DNA of 64,000 bases from Limanda limanda (taxonomy: Eukaryota > Chordata > Actinopteri > Pleuronectiformes > Pleuronectidae), in NCBI RefSeq assembly GCF_963576545.1, contig NC_083651.1, positions 24,865,748 through 24,929,747 on the forward strand. Reading direction: 5' to 3'. Below are positions 36,573 through 47,900 of this stretch, piece by piece. A model generated the notes under the pieces. It searched no databases. It was not told where the DNA came from and worked only from the letters and a program-made list of their open reading frames with translations. Position 1 is the first letter of the stretch; the number at the start of each line of letters is the position of its first letter. The position numbers and the translations under genes were made by a program.

Positions 36573-36800
36573 GGTCGGAAACAACGTCAATGACACCCAC
36601 AGATTCAGAATTATGGCTGATTGTGCTCTTAGTTAGAGCGGTCTTAGGGTTAGAGCGGTCATCCTCGACCTGAAGGTCCCCATCTGCATGCCGAAGTGTC
36701 CTTTGGCAAGATGCTGAACCCCGAATTGCCCCTCATAGAACAAAAAAGTGCTGCTAATAGATGCACTGTATGAGTGGGTGAATGTAAAACTGTACTGTAA
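36573..36800 (+). mobile_element. tRNA-derived SINE with same 55-bp leader, B box lost
   Basis: The leader (36573-36634) matches that at 32470-32528 with few differences. The SINE then keeps GGGTTAGAGCGGTCATCC and CCTGAAGGTC but jumps directly to CCATCTGCATGCCGAAGTG. About 23 bp, including the B box, are missing relative to the 32.5-kb copy. The body continues TGTCCTTTGGCAAGATGCTG and ends near 'gtgaatgtaaaactgtactg'. Without the B box it should be transcriptionally dead. Confidence 0.8.
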
Positions 36801-37239
36801 AACTAATTGATTTTGTTAAGACCTTCCTGGTCTCCATTAGATAAATCCTACTGACCTTGATGAGAACCTGGATTTTCATCTAGCCCCTCCCTCAGGGTAA
36901 TATATTTGAAATTGAACAAACCCATGCTGCAGAGAATGAATCCTAATGACTCTGGTGAAACCAATCGGTCAATCAATCTTTATTTAGCTATCTAATATTT
37001 GTAATACTCTTTTCTTAATCTAATGGATTTTTGTCTAAATTTAGCTGCTTTTGTTGTGTCTTCAGTACAAGGAATTTACTTTTAAAGTTGTCCAACTAAT
37101 GAACTGGCGACATCTTCATCAAGCATAGTAGGTTTGATCAGTAATCAGTAGTTAGTGCTGGGTAACTGCAGGTATGAGGTAACCTAAACTGTCCTTAACC
37201 AAGGCTAAATTAAAACTAAACACAAGCACTATTCTGTCC
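36801..37239. other. non-coding DNA, nothing specific seen
   Basis: No repeat end or gene was recognised with confidence. 'gtcaatcaatctttatttag' near 36968 may be another decayed LINE tail. Confidence 0.45.
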
Positions 37240-37430
37240 GTCCTGGGAGAGGGATCCTCACATGTGGCTCTCTCTGAGGTTTCTACGTTCTTTTTATCCT
37301 GTCAAAAGGTTTTTTTTTGTAGTCTTTCCATACTCTTGTTGAGGGTTAAGGGCAAAGGATCTCATATCTTGGTAAATCCTATGAGACAAATTGTGATTTG
37401 TGAATATGGGCTATACAAATAAAATGTGAA
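37240..37430 (+). mobile_element. LINE 3'-end fragment (L2/CR1-like, tentative)
   Basis: Plus strand: 'ctctctgaggtttctacg', 'ctttttatcctgtcaaaagg', 'gttgagggttaagggcaaag', 'cctatgagacaaattgtga' and 'gggctatacaaataaaatg' at the 3' end. Same tail as the reversed fragment at 32310-32469. Strongly 5'-truncated, as is usual for LINE insertions. Confidence 0.7.
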
Positions 37431-40400
37431 AAAAATCTAATCAGAAACCAAGTGGAGCCTGAAAAGCTGGAGGGAAAGAGAGGGAGCCATCTTGGAAAAG
37501 CCATTCTATATAGTTTTTTCCCCATCATACTTATTATCACTCTCAGCCTTCAGTGTGAAATTAACAGCATGGAAAACCTTTTATTTTTATTTACTTTTCT
37601 CCCCCTGAAATGAAACGAATGAATGCTCTCTCTCTCACTCTCTCTCTCTTTCTCCCTCAGCCTTTTTACAAACACCCTCCCTTTGAGGGTTAACAGGGTT
37701 TGACTCGACTGAACGAGGCTCTTCAGTGAATCATTCTATAACCTCTGATATAATGGTGTCAGTTTGAGGTGACGCTTTGGCCATGAGCACGAGTGCTTTC
37801 AAGGAAAACTAGACCTCTTGTGATTAACATGAAATGATCACTCTCATAAACTCCCTATTGACAGCTGGTGTCATGGAAATGGAAATAACCTGAAATTAAA
37901 CCATGCTACAGATAATGCATAGAATACAGCTGGAGAAGTTATTATGGAATTACTGAGATTTTATTTTTATACATTACATGAATGAATGTGACATGTCATT
38001 CATCTGGCTCAACACTTTTGAAACCATATCTGCAAGGAATATGCAGCTATTTACAAAACTAGATTTTTATCATTTTTGGTAAAACTGTCATTGTGGTCTG
38101 ACAAATTGTACATGAGGCGAATAATCTTTCTCAAATTTTTGAAGAATCCTACGCTCTAATTTCAAAATAAGCAATCAGTGCCAGGTGGAGCTCACACTTC
38201 CACTCTAACATGGTCCAACTCAAATTTTCAGTGAGTGAGTGAGTGGCTTCAGGAGCTTTTACAAACACAATGGCTCAGGAGCAACCCCAAGCTAAGGTGG
38301 TTAAAACTAACATGGCAAAAGTTACTGTGACTTCTGCACTTAGAAGGGTAGCTCTCATGGACCTGGTATGCTGAAGGCTAACTTTAGCTTATCAGATGCA
38401 GATATGGTCTGTTTCTCTATAGTAGGACGCTGCGCATTCTAACCTTTGCCTCCATCTCAGGAGTGATGGGATCTCCATGACGACCAAAACCTGAACAGCA
38501 AGAGCTTTATTGGAAGCGACACATTAATAAACTGTACCCTCTGGAGGGACTGTTATCACACTTCAGTAAAAAAAAAATCATGCCATCTTTCATTCCTCGC
38601 TTCCTCCACATCTCAGTGTAATTAACGTATTAGAATAGAGAGTGGAAAGATTCCTCAGTTGCTCCACAGGTCATTGTGTTGGAATGTCACATTGGTAGGC
38701 GTTTGATAACACAACGTCTGATACACTAATGAGGATGATAGATTTTTACTTACCAAGGAAAACCCTGTGGAATATTTAAAATTCTCTGATGAACCTTTCG
38801 CAGCATTACAATGAGAGCAGAACATTTCACCACCTGTCCCTTTTAGAAAAATGTCATCCCACTGAGGGAGTCACATGAAAAACTTAAGTTTAAACGATGG
38901 CTTCTGCAGTAGTTATCAGAGAGGACAGTAATGGAGTGTTGATCATTCCAACAAATATTCAAATAAATGAAGCATCGCATTAGTTCATGCAGAACACGGA
39001 GTCATGTGCTCAGCTGTCATAAGCTGTCAGCTCCTCAAAGGTTTATGGGTGCTCATTAGTAACTCACCAATCACAGCCCATTCTCTCAACAAAGTAGTCC
39101 CTTTAAATACGACGTCTTCCTCACTGATCCCTGCTCAGCTACACTGCTGCTCTGCTTCTGGCAAATTGCCTCCACCATCCCAGCCTCCACCTTCTAGCAC
39201 TAGTCCAACATGGTCTCGGTAATTGGTTTTCATCTTGAACAACATGTATCTTCTTCTTACGCGCACTTTTTTAATAAACAATTGATTTATAGAAAAAACA
39301 AACTATGCTTTGTTTGGATGGATAAACATGCTGGAGTTATGTTTTACAGTGCAATTCAGTTGTGTTAAATCATGAAGTCACGTCTCACGGTTGATATCAC
39401 TAATCAAATAATGATAATGATTTATTATGGACCTGGTTGAAACATGTCGCTGAGGGTTTATTAATAAATTAAATCCACTTTGAATATGAACGGAGCAGGC
39501 ATCTGTTGAGATGTTGTACTGTGTAAAGATTGTTTAATACACAGTTTAGGATTCTTGCAATCTTTTTGAGATAACACAACAAAATGCATCATGGCTTTTT
39601 TCATATTTAGACTCACAATGTAGTAAAAGATTAGGCTTGTGTGCAGGATAATGAGGGAAAATGTCTGCACACGGGTGGGGGTCAGGTCATGAGCAAAGAC
39701 AGGCACAGTTGTTTAAAATAAGAACAACTGGTGAGCAGGACAAAAAACAGGATCTGCAATGAAAGTGATTGTTATGGAGGTGTTAACACCGTTGCACTGT
39801 GGTTGATGCTGGACAGCTTGTACCATGAGCTTTACACTGTGTTAATTAACAATGTTTTTTTTGATGATTAAAATTGTACATGGTAACACTTACCAACAGG
39901 AATTCAACCTTGGTTAATTGTGAAACCAGTAACCGTTTCATCCATACTAGCCACTGCCCAATTACTGCAGGTCATTTTTACAGTTTCAAGAGAAAGCTGT
40001 GACCAAAGGCCAACAGGCATGTTCACAGGCATGTTCAGAATGAGAACTGCACGAGCTTGTTAAAAAGTTTAACATACTCATTATATTGTAGGAGGATAAT
40101 TTGATTAAACCCACCATATTATTGTCATGGGCTAATTTACACGTTGCTCAGGACTGTTCTGATGCAGTCATAATATTTAATGAGCTCATGACTAACAGTT
40201 CAGAGACACATTCAATCCTTATTTACTCTGATAGGATTGGACTCAGAACAAACTGTCTCAGTAAAGGGATGAAGTATGAATGAAATTTGTCATGCAGTTG
40301 TTTTCCATTCTGTAGTAAATGTTGAAATGTGCAGTGGGATGGATAAGGTTGCTTTAAAATATTATTAGGTCTTTTGTTAGATATACTACTGGACACTGTA

Positions 40401-41017
40401 TGTGCACAAAACACCAGCGTGGCTTATTTCTGTTTCTAATTTCTTTCATCCTAAGTGTCGTCTCTCAGAGACCTGACACAAACCAGACCTGGCAGTGGTA
40501 CTTTGACGGTTGAGGGTATGATGAATAGCAACCGAACAATACTTGACAAACACGGCTGTGGCATAAAAGCAGGAAGCTGGCAAGGCAGGCTAATGCAAAC
40601 ATCAGTGAAGTTTCCCCTCCTGTTCTTCAGATATGGCTGCATTGTTCTCACTGTTTCAACAGCAGCTCTGAGAAAGGGATTCCTGTGCTTTGCTCAGTTT
40701 TCCTGAATTGTATGAGCATAATGGCAATAAAAACAGCCGCTTCCACATAATAGAACGTGCTATATAGAGACTAGTTTTCCAGAGAATGGAGGATTGTATC
40801 CTTTCTCATCCTGCATCGTGCAGGCATTAGCTATGCATTCAAGGAAGTTACACCATTGTCATTAATACAATATAAAGATCACCGGCACAAACATTACAAT
40901 GTGATTCACAGGACCATGACCACACTGGAAATGAAACAGTAGGCTATGAATATATAGTGTTATTATGTTTTTTTAAATGGTTTTTAAATGTTCTGGATTA
41001 ACTTAAATATTGTATAA
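37431..41017. other. non-coding DNA; possible promoter inside
   Basis: A CT-rich stretch ends in a strong splice-acceptor-like CAG at 37660, but every frame after it closes quickly. A possible promoter/short exon at 39067-39220 is listed separately. Otherwise nothing specific is seen. Confidence 0.45.
39067..39220 (+). promoter_or_regulatory. candidate core promoter with tiny first exon (speculative)
   Basis: In order on the plus strand: a CCAAT motif (CCAATCA, 39067-39073), a TATA-like TTTAAATA (39102-39109), about 100 bp of C-rich possible 5' leader, ATG in good context (CCAACATGG, ATG at 39210-39212), two further codons (Val, Ser), and a splice-donor-like GTAATT at 39219. The spacing fits a pol II promoter, with a start about 30 bp after the TATA box and a coding exon of only three codons, an arrangement known in some vertebrate genes such as gamma-crystallins. 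I found no matching second exon in the following few hundred bases, so this may be chance or a dead gene start. Confidence 0.2.
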
Positions 41018-41072
41018 GTATTATTATTAGTATTATTAGTATTATTAGTATTATTAGTATTAGTATTATTAA
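41018..41072. repeat. (ATT/AGT)n trinucleotide microsatellite
   Basis: An imperfect trinucleotide array mixing ATT and AGT units, most of it as a higher-order ATTATTAGT pattern. Confidence 0.95.
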
Positions 41073-41674
41073 TCGGTGAATCTCTAGGTGAATCCTGTGG
41101 AGAATCTTCTGCTGTGTTCCCTCATTTGGACATCCTCCAGAGTTTTACTATGGGCTGGCATGAAAAACACGGAAGAAACTCGGGAGCCTCTCACTGGGAC
41201 GTTTGTATTGTCACATTCAGCCCCTTCCTTCAGTATGTCTGAAAGAAGCTAAATAGTCCAACACGTCACATAAACACAGAGGATTATGAGTCTATGATTT
41301 TTCTCCTCCTGGTCATTTTTACAATCTATTCAACCAACAGTTATCAATGTAAAAATATTTTAGTTGGGTGAATAAAGTGTGAAACATGATTATGTATGCA
41401 ACAGAATCTGCAGACACACAACACATACAGTGGCACAAAAAAATGTCATGTTCTAACATATGGGTGGCACTGAGAGCTTCAGTTTTCATTAAAGACCAGG
41501 TATTAACAAGTTTAACAGACAAATCATGACATTTACTTCCATTGAGTTATGCACATCATGCATTGAGCTAAAGGTTAACTCAGGTTTAGAATGGGGGGTT
41601 TAGCATTTGAAACCTGACATTGACAATGTGACCATCTTGTATGTGGTTTCCCTCAGTACTCTTATTAAAAACGA
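41073..41674. other. non-coding DNA, nothing specific seen
   Basis: No domain-bearing frame or transposon end was recognised. Confidence 0.5.
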
Positions 41675-41800
41675 AATGCAACCACACTTAAATGCATTTA
41701 TACAGCACTTTTGTGGAAAGAGGAGCCAGGGATCATGGGCACCTACCTTCAGGTTAGTGGACCTGCTCTACCTCCAGAGCCAGAGACACTTTAGTCATCC
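41675..41800 (-). mobile_element. tRNA-derived SINE, internally deleted
   Basis: Minus strand: head GGCTCTGGAGGTAGAGCAGG, then TCCACTAACCTGAAGGTAGG. It then passes almost directly to the 3' tail region equivalent to 'gcgctatataaatgcattta'. Most of the SINE body between head and tail is missing or unrecognisable. Confidence 0.65.
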
Positions 41801-43021
41801 TAGAGGCAAAAAATCTGCAGAGTGCTGTAACTGACTTCCTACATGTTTTCTCCGATCAAATAAAAACCTACGTCTAATGCTGTTTCTGACTGCTGCTTGG
41901 GGACTTTTGCTTTTTAAAAATATTGGATGGCACGTATAAGTTGTAAAATGATTGTTCTATTTAGAAAAAAGGTTAAGCAGTATTTCTTTGAAAATTGTAA
42001 ATCAAAAATATTATTTCGTACAAGCTTGTTTAATTAGCTCAAGATGAATAATAGCCCTGAGATTGCAGTACCCCCAGGCACATTTCAGCCTTGTACACCT
42101 CTCCCTGTGGTCCTTAACTGTTTAAGAACACGATTCCATAAACTGTCTCCCGGCTTCTTTGTCAACCTGTAACTGTTTACTGTTCTCCTCAGCTCAGCGA
42201 GACTGAATCACGGCTGCTATATTTATGACACTGTCAGTCTTCCGACTCTGCTGTCTCTGGACTGTGTAATTTAACATGACAAAAGTGCAGAAAAATGCCA
42301 CACAGGATAAATGTGCGTAGAGAGGGTCTTGACAGTGATCTGTGGTCAGGGGCTGACAGACACTGAACATTACAATTATTTCTAAGAAAATGTTGTATAA
42401 CTAATGAACAGGCATGAAACTACAATCCCTTCCAAATTAATTGAGTATTAAAGGCAGAGGCAAAAGCAACAAGTATGCATTTTTTATGATGAAATGCCTC
42501 AATGTGCCTGAGACTCAACCTAGATTACAATGTTAACAGATTAATGGTGAAGATAAACATGAAGCATGTTCAAAATGTATTTCCACTTTCCAGTTTAACA
42601 ATATGACCTGGTCAAATTACATTGTGAAATAATAACATTAACTTTAAAAAACATAAAAACTGAAACCAGGCTTGGTTTTCTTTCTCTGAGTAATTCATCA
42701 TATTATGTCACATGGTGGCGAATAAACATCCAATCAATTTAAGTATTTGATTGTCTTTTATTAATGGAGATGTCTTGGAGTGTTTTTTGGACTCTATTTT
42801 TGATGACCTTGACCTGATCAGCTCTATTCTTCCTCTCTGTTACAATACAATTACTTAATTGATATTTGTCGATAGAATCATTTAGTCATTGATCATCTTA
42901 GTTAAAGGATATCCAAATCTCCTAACCTGTTATATTTATGTCACTCAGAGTTCGGCTTCTCCATCGCAAGACTGCCACCAGTGTCTTGCCAACAGTGACC
43001 ATCGTATTTGATGAGTTTATT
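41801..43021. other. non-coding DNA, nothing specific seen
   Basis: Short chance frames only. No repeat or gene was recognised up to the piggyBac insertion site. Confidence 0.5.
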
Positions 43022-43025
43022 TTAG
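43022..43025. repeat. 4-bp target-site duplication (left), TTAG
   Basis: TTAG stands immediately before the first CCC of the piggyBac element and again immediately after its last base (44949-44952). The canonical piggyBac target is TTAA. Here both sides carry TTAG on the plus strand. Confidence 0.8.
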
Positions 43026-43277
43026 CCCTTAGATGCATGAGTGTCTGGACCCTACACTCTTCCATAAGTGGGTCAAAAATGACCCATATTCGAATCAATG
43101 GGTTTTTATGCCATTTTCGTCATTTTGGTTAAGAATAATCACTTGTATAATATTTAGTATTATATTTAGGACCTCACAAGAATGATTTCATGTTTGAAAT
43201 ATCTTTATTTTTCACTTTTTAACATTTTTGAAAAAGAAAATTACCCAGAACAGCAATAGAAAAATGTATACATCAAT

Positions 43278-43286
43278 TGTGTGTGC

Positions 43287-43357
<71 letters not shown>
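43278..43357. repeat. (GT)n microsatellite inside piggyBac
   Basis: About 80 bp of GT with early interruptions (GTGC, GTTT) and then about 22 pure units. It lies between the 3' terminal repeat and the transposase C-terminal coding region. Confidence 0.97.
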
Positions 43358-43358
<1 letters not shown>

Positions 43359-43417
43359 CTGTCTGTCCAGTCATTGACAGTTCCTCTCTCTTTTCCCTGT
43401 TTTGCCTTCTTGTCTCA

Positions 43418-44870
43418 TCACTGTATGCAATTCAGACAAACTACCTGTTTCTGGCTGTGATCATTGCACACAGGTACATTGCATTTCCCACACCTATTGT
43501 TGACTTTGCGATCTTTGTTACTTGGGCAGATCTGACACCTCTTTCTCTTTGGTTGGCCCTGTCTGCTTCTTTCCTGTGGCTGGGTTGTGGCTTTTGTCAC
43601 CCCACGCCTTTCCATTGCTTCAATAATCGGGGTTTGCAGTTGGGGGCAGCCTTCCAGTCGACTCCTCATGTGTGGTGAGACAAGCTCCTTTGACAGCTCT
43701 TTGAGGAAGAGCCGTCGTGCATTGGTGATGCCGCTCTTGAATTCTGGGTGCTGAGCCATGAAAAAGGTGTAGGCATTCAGGCTGGCGATGTCAATTATGT
43801 TGTACCACAGCACCATGGGCCACCTCTGTGTTTGGCGCTTGCAGGTGTAGGTGCCAACCATCTGGTCAGTGGTGTCTACACCTCCTTTTGTCTTGTTGTA
43901 AAATGTGATCACTTATGTTTTTTTCTTTCTGCTATTTTCATCCACTACTTTGTCGTGGTGCATCGTGCTCAGGAGCACAACAGTTTTTCCTTTCTTTCAG
44001 ACATAGCTGACCATGGTAAGGCTGTCATTGAATCCATACTCTGTGCTGTGAACCTCCCTGGACTTGGAAGGCTTCATCCTCTGGGATCTCTGGCTTGTTC
44101 TGACGTAGAGTCCCCACAATAGTGAGATCCTTCTCCAGGACATGCTGCACAAGAGGCACACTGGTGAAAAAGTTATCCATGGTAGTGTTGCGACCTGTGT
44201 TTCTAAATCTACTACACAACTGCTAGACAATGTTTTCCCCCAGATTCTTCTGAACTTCTTCCCCTGGTTGTCTCCCCGTGTAAACTATACCATCTATTGC
44301 ATAGGGGATGCGTGCATCACAAACTCAGAAGATCTTTAGGCCGTACTTGGCGGGCTTGCTTGGCATGTACTGTAGAAACTTGCACCTATCCCTGAATGGC
44401 ACAAGCTGTTCGTCCACAGTGACACAATCACTGGGGATGAATCGCTGTCTGCAGTTGACCAGGAACAGGTCCCATACATAAGGGAAACGCTGCCATATGT
44501 TCTGTTTCCAGACGGAAGGCTCTGGCCCTCTTATCATCAAAGCGCAAGGTACGGCGAATGTCTTCAAATCTTCCAACAGCCATAGTGGCCTTGTACATGG
44601 GATTATGTAGAGGACTCCCAAACAGCTCACAGACTGATACATCCCAGTTCTTCTCACTTCCTGCAAGCAGGGTCAATCCAATGAAGGCCATGAATTCATC
44701 TTTGGTGACATTTTTCCATTCTTTTCCTGTAGCTGTTGCTACTCTCCGTCCATATGAAGATAATTCTTACACGTATCAGCTCTTGCTGTGTAAAATAATC
44801 TTCTTGAGGGGTGACATTTCTGATATAGTCTGTGTGGTCCACAGTTAATTTATTCCTGACAGCCACAGTT
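43418..44870 (-). pseudogene. piggyBac transposase pseudogene (DDE_Tnp_1_7 type)
   Basis: Pieces of the family appear in the right order on the minus strand. About 44860-44780 reads DYFTQQEL. From 44691 comes AFIGLTLLAG with NWDVSVCELFGSPLHNPMY. From about 44520 comes WDLFLVNCRQRF and KPAKYGLKIF. After a stop (TGA, 44325-44327) comes VCDARIPYAIDG with the first catalytic Asp (codon 44316-44318). After a second stop (TAG, 44223-44225) comes GRNTTMDNFFTSVPLV with the second Asp (44175-44177). After a frame change come LLSTMHHD and YNKTKGGVDTTDQM with the third Asp (43874-43876). The C-terminus is a Cys-rich zinc-binding domain (CQIC, CGKC, CNDH, CLNC). I count at least two frameshifts and four stops (also TGA 43997-43999, TAA 43913-43915). 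The region before DYFTQQ is largely missing. It resembles PGBD4-like transposases. Confidence 0.93.
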
Positions 44871-44952
44871 GATAAGAATCAAAGGTTCCAATTGGATTCC
44901 ATAGAAAATGCATGCGGGTCATTTTTGACCCACTTATGCATCTAACGGTTAG

Positions 44953-47900
44953 ATCAGACGCCCACAAAAACAACAAAAGATCCTCGACAGGACTGAACAC
45001 TGTTTAGAGATCAGATCTACGGACAGATATCAATTCCACCTCAGTATTTTTCTAATTCATGTCTAATTTCAGTTTTAACTGGTCAAGCATTGCTTGCCTT
45101 GCTTAACCTGACAGCAGCGACTGGGTAACAAAAAAAATAAAAATTGAATGAAACTAAAACTATTGTTTACTGTTAAGTGAACTGCCATCCTCTCCCCAGG
45201 CAGCAGAGAACCTGTGATATTGTGAACTTAGCATTTACACGTCCACTGTCGATTTTTTATCCTCCAATGGTCACAAACACTGTTTGATGCAATATTAATG
45301 AGTCTTATTCTGCCTCCAAAAAAGTTTTCCTTGTTTTCAGCACATTGGCTAAAAAAATCTGCTAATTATTGGTATTGATCTGAAACACAAATAAACTCCA
45401 ATTATACCCATTTTCTGCTCTGGCACAAAAACAGCCCAATTCTCATGAATAATGTAAAATATAGACTGAATCCCATTCTTCATTAATGATGGCTATCTCT
45501 GTTTGGAATAAAGCCTGACACACACAAACACACACACACACACAAATGTCAATGATATTCTGCCAGTAACTCTTTCATTGCCCTGCAGTGTGTCCTCAGT
45601 TTGCATCGCTTTGTCCTGACTTTGGTAAAACTGTGTTGGCATCACAGATCAAAGGGAGAAGTGTGTGTGTGTGTGTTTGTGTGTCCCTCAGCCATCTCGG
45701 GCTCCGCACTAGCACAGATGTTTTAAATCCTCTGACTACAAAGGTATGCAACACACACACACACAGCAGAAACAGTCACAGACATCATTCACACACATTG
45801 ATTGAGGTACAGACTAATCGACACAAACAGAACCATTGTAACACAAATAAGCTGCATTACCTGAATGGGCACCTTCTCTCTTACCCATGTTGTTTAATAT
45901 GTCATTCTGAAACGTATTATTGTGTTGGCTGATTAATGTTGCTTGCCAGAGGCCATTGGCTTAAATTCAATTCCCTGATATGCTACTTCAGACTGATCCT
46001 TTCCAAGTGGTGGATATGGTAAATCAACATTAGCTTTCCTGTATAGGACCAGGAAGTTCGAATATCATGTGGCCTCGGGTCTGAACCTTAAATATGTTGA
46101 ACATTTGAGGATTGAACATTGTCAAGGCTGAGGCGTTTGGGCCATTAGAGTGCAGGACTGGTGTTTCTGAAAGCTGATATGAAGTAATGGGGTGAGGGGT
46201 TTGTGTATTTTTTAAAATTTTCCTGTATTCTTCTACACAAAAGTGGTCAGTTAGCTGACTGGTGTGAGAGTAGTGCAACTCAAGTTACAGGTTTGTTGGA
46301 GTAAGACGAGGACTAAGACTACTACTACTCTGGCTTTATACCAGAAGCCCCTCCCACAAGACGAACCATAGAGACAAATATCAATCAACAAATCTCTACA
46401 AAATATGAAACTGAAAGTATATATACCCATCAGCACTTCACCCCACCCAGCCTGTCACAGTAAGACCACCATGCTATACCATATGTGCACTTAAAAGAGC
46501 ATTTCTGTGATAGTAGCCAAAACACCCCTCTGGTCTGGGCTGCAGGTGGCACACTCTAGATTCCCTCCTCTACAAATGGATTTTGAATCGTCCTCTTTGT
46601 GTTTGCCAGTGGGACCAGGAACCCTGCATGAAGGGAAGGGAGGCTGAATATACAGCCAAGACACCTTGTGAAAAACTGTGTGTCTTAAAGGCTATTTCCA
46701 ACTATTAGTTGTGGACTCTGTGTATCAGTATAGTTTAGAGAAAGATTACATGGTTTATGTGAGTTAATGTGATTGCTAGCTTAACTTGCTACCATGCTGA
46801 CTAATGCTACTGATACTGAAGTGTATAACTGTATGACCATCGTTTATGTATCTTCTATATTAAAGGGCATGGGGGTAACCCCATGACAATGTCTGTCAGG
46901 TGGTTATCTACTGACTCATGATAGTACTTGAGTGGGTTTATAATGGAGTGAAGTTGTTTTCTACACAGAAACAGCTGAGTGAACCTGAGAAGATGAGAGC
47001 GTTTGCACTGTAGAGTCCAAATGCAAAACAGTGGTTGCTTGTTATTTTATTGCCTGCACTGTGCTGGGGAGACAGAGGTGAGGCATCAATAGGAAATGTT
47101 TCCAATGGCTATCAACAATTAAGACTTTCAATATATGTCGCATTCATGTGACAGGATTTGCTTTATTTCACGTGCGAAATATCCTCGAACCCTGCAGAGA
47201 GGAAAAGTCGCTGCAGCGCATTCTTTTTATGAGAAGCTTTCAATCAGAGAAGTCATTGACCTTTGGAGAGGAAACCAAACAACTTGGATAACAAAGAGGT
47301 TCCCTTGGCAACCAACAAAACATAAAGCGTCTCTGCACTCTTTGTGATTAGTAATTGAACAGAAAGTAGGGGTAAAAGAAATTAGATTAGATTGAACAAA
47401 AAAACGGACTTGAACTGCTTTTTGTTCAGACAATCCTCCTGATTGGTCTGCTGCATGCCGTATTTAAAAGTATCAACAGAATATCACCCGAAGGGCACAG
47501 AGGACAGAGCTATGTCTGTATGATGCATTTTAATGCTAAGGGATTCTTTATTGTTTCCATATACTTCAGCTCACGACTCACCCTCTTACCAATTGCCACT
47601 AAAATAGCTGTTTACAGATCTTCCTTTCAGTATTAGGGGATATGGATGTGGCTGGCTTCTGTATATACTTAGAAACATGGTAATCAGGTATGGTAGCACA
47701 TCACAGTCACCATGGAAATAAGGTCTATATTCATATTCCAACCACCAGATAGATAACACGTGTCTGACAGAATGTTAGGTAAGGAACACCCAAAAGCAAC
47801 ACTTCTGTCACATCTTCCTTTTATTACATTTTTTTTTTTTTTTTTTTATCCTCACCTAGCAATAGCATTTGGCTCAAAGCTATATTTGCCCTGCAGCTAC

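Larger units (their letters stand above)
43026..44948 (-). mobile_element. piggyBac element, 1923 bp, inactive
   Basis: The left end begins CCCTTAGATGCATGAGTG. The right end, reverse-complemented, begins CCGTTAGATGCATAAGTG. Inside each end is the palindromic block GGGTCAAAAATGACCC (43070-43085) or its inverse (44916-44931). At the right end, the 5' side of the minus-strand transposase, this block follows the terminal repeat directly. At the left end about 27 extra bases separate them. That reproduces the asymmetric terminal/subterminal repeat plan known for piggyBac: short spacer at the 5' end, roughly 28 bp longer at the 3' end. The element contains a decayed transposase gene and a GT microsatellite. 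At 1.9 kb it is shorter than typical autonomous copies (about 2.4 kb). Confidence 0.93.

Noticed and set aside
37620..37700. Strong splice-acceptor-like polypyrimidine tract ending in CAG at 37660
   Set aside because: All three frames after it close within a few tens of bases and no domain is seen. It is a CT-rich simple-sequence patch.
39210..39500. Gamma-crystallin gene starting at the three-codon exon
   Set aside because: The exon layout is reminiscent, but no sequence resembling a crystallin second exon follows within the next few hundred bases, so no gene name is given.
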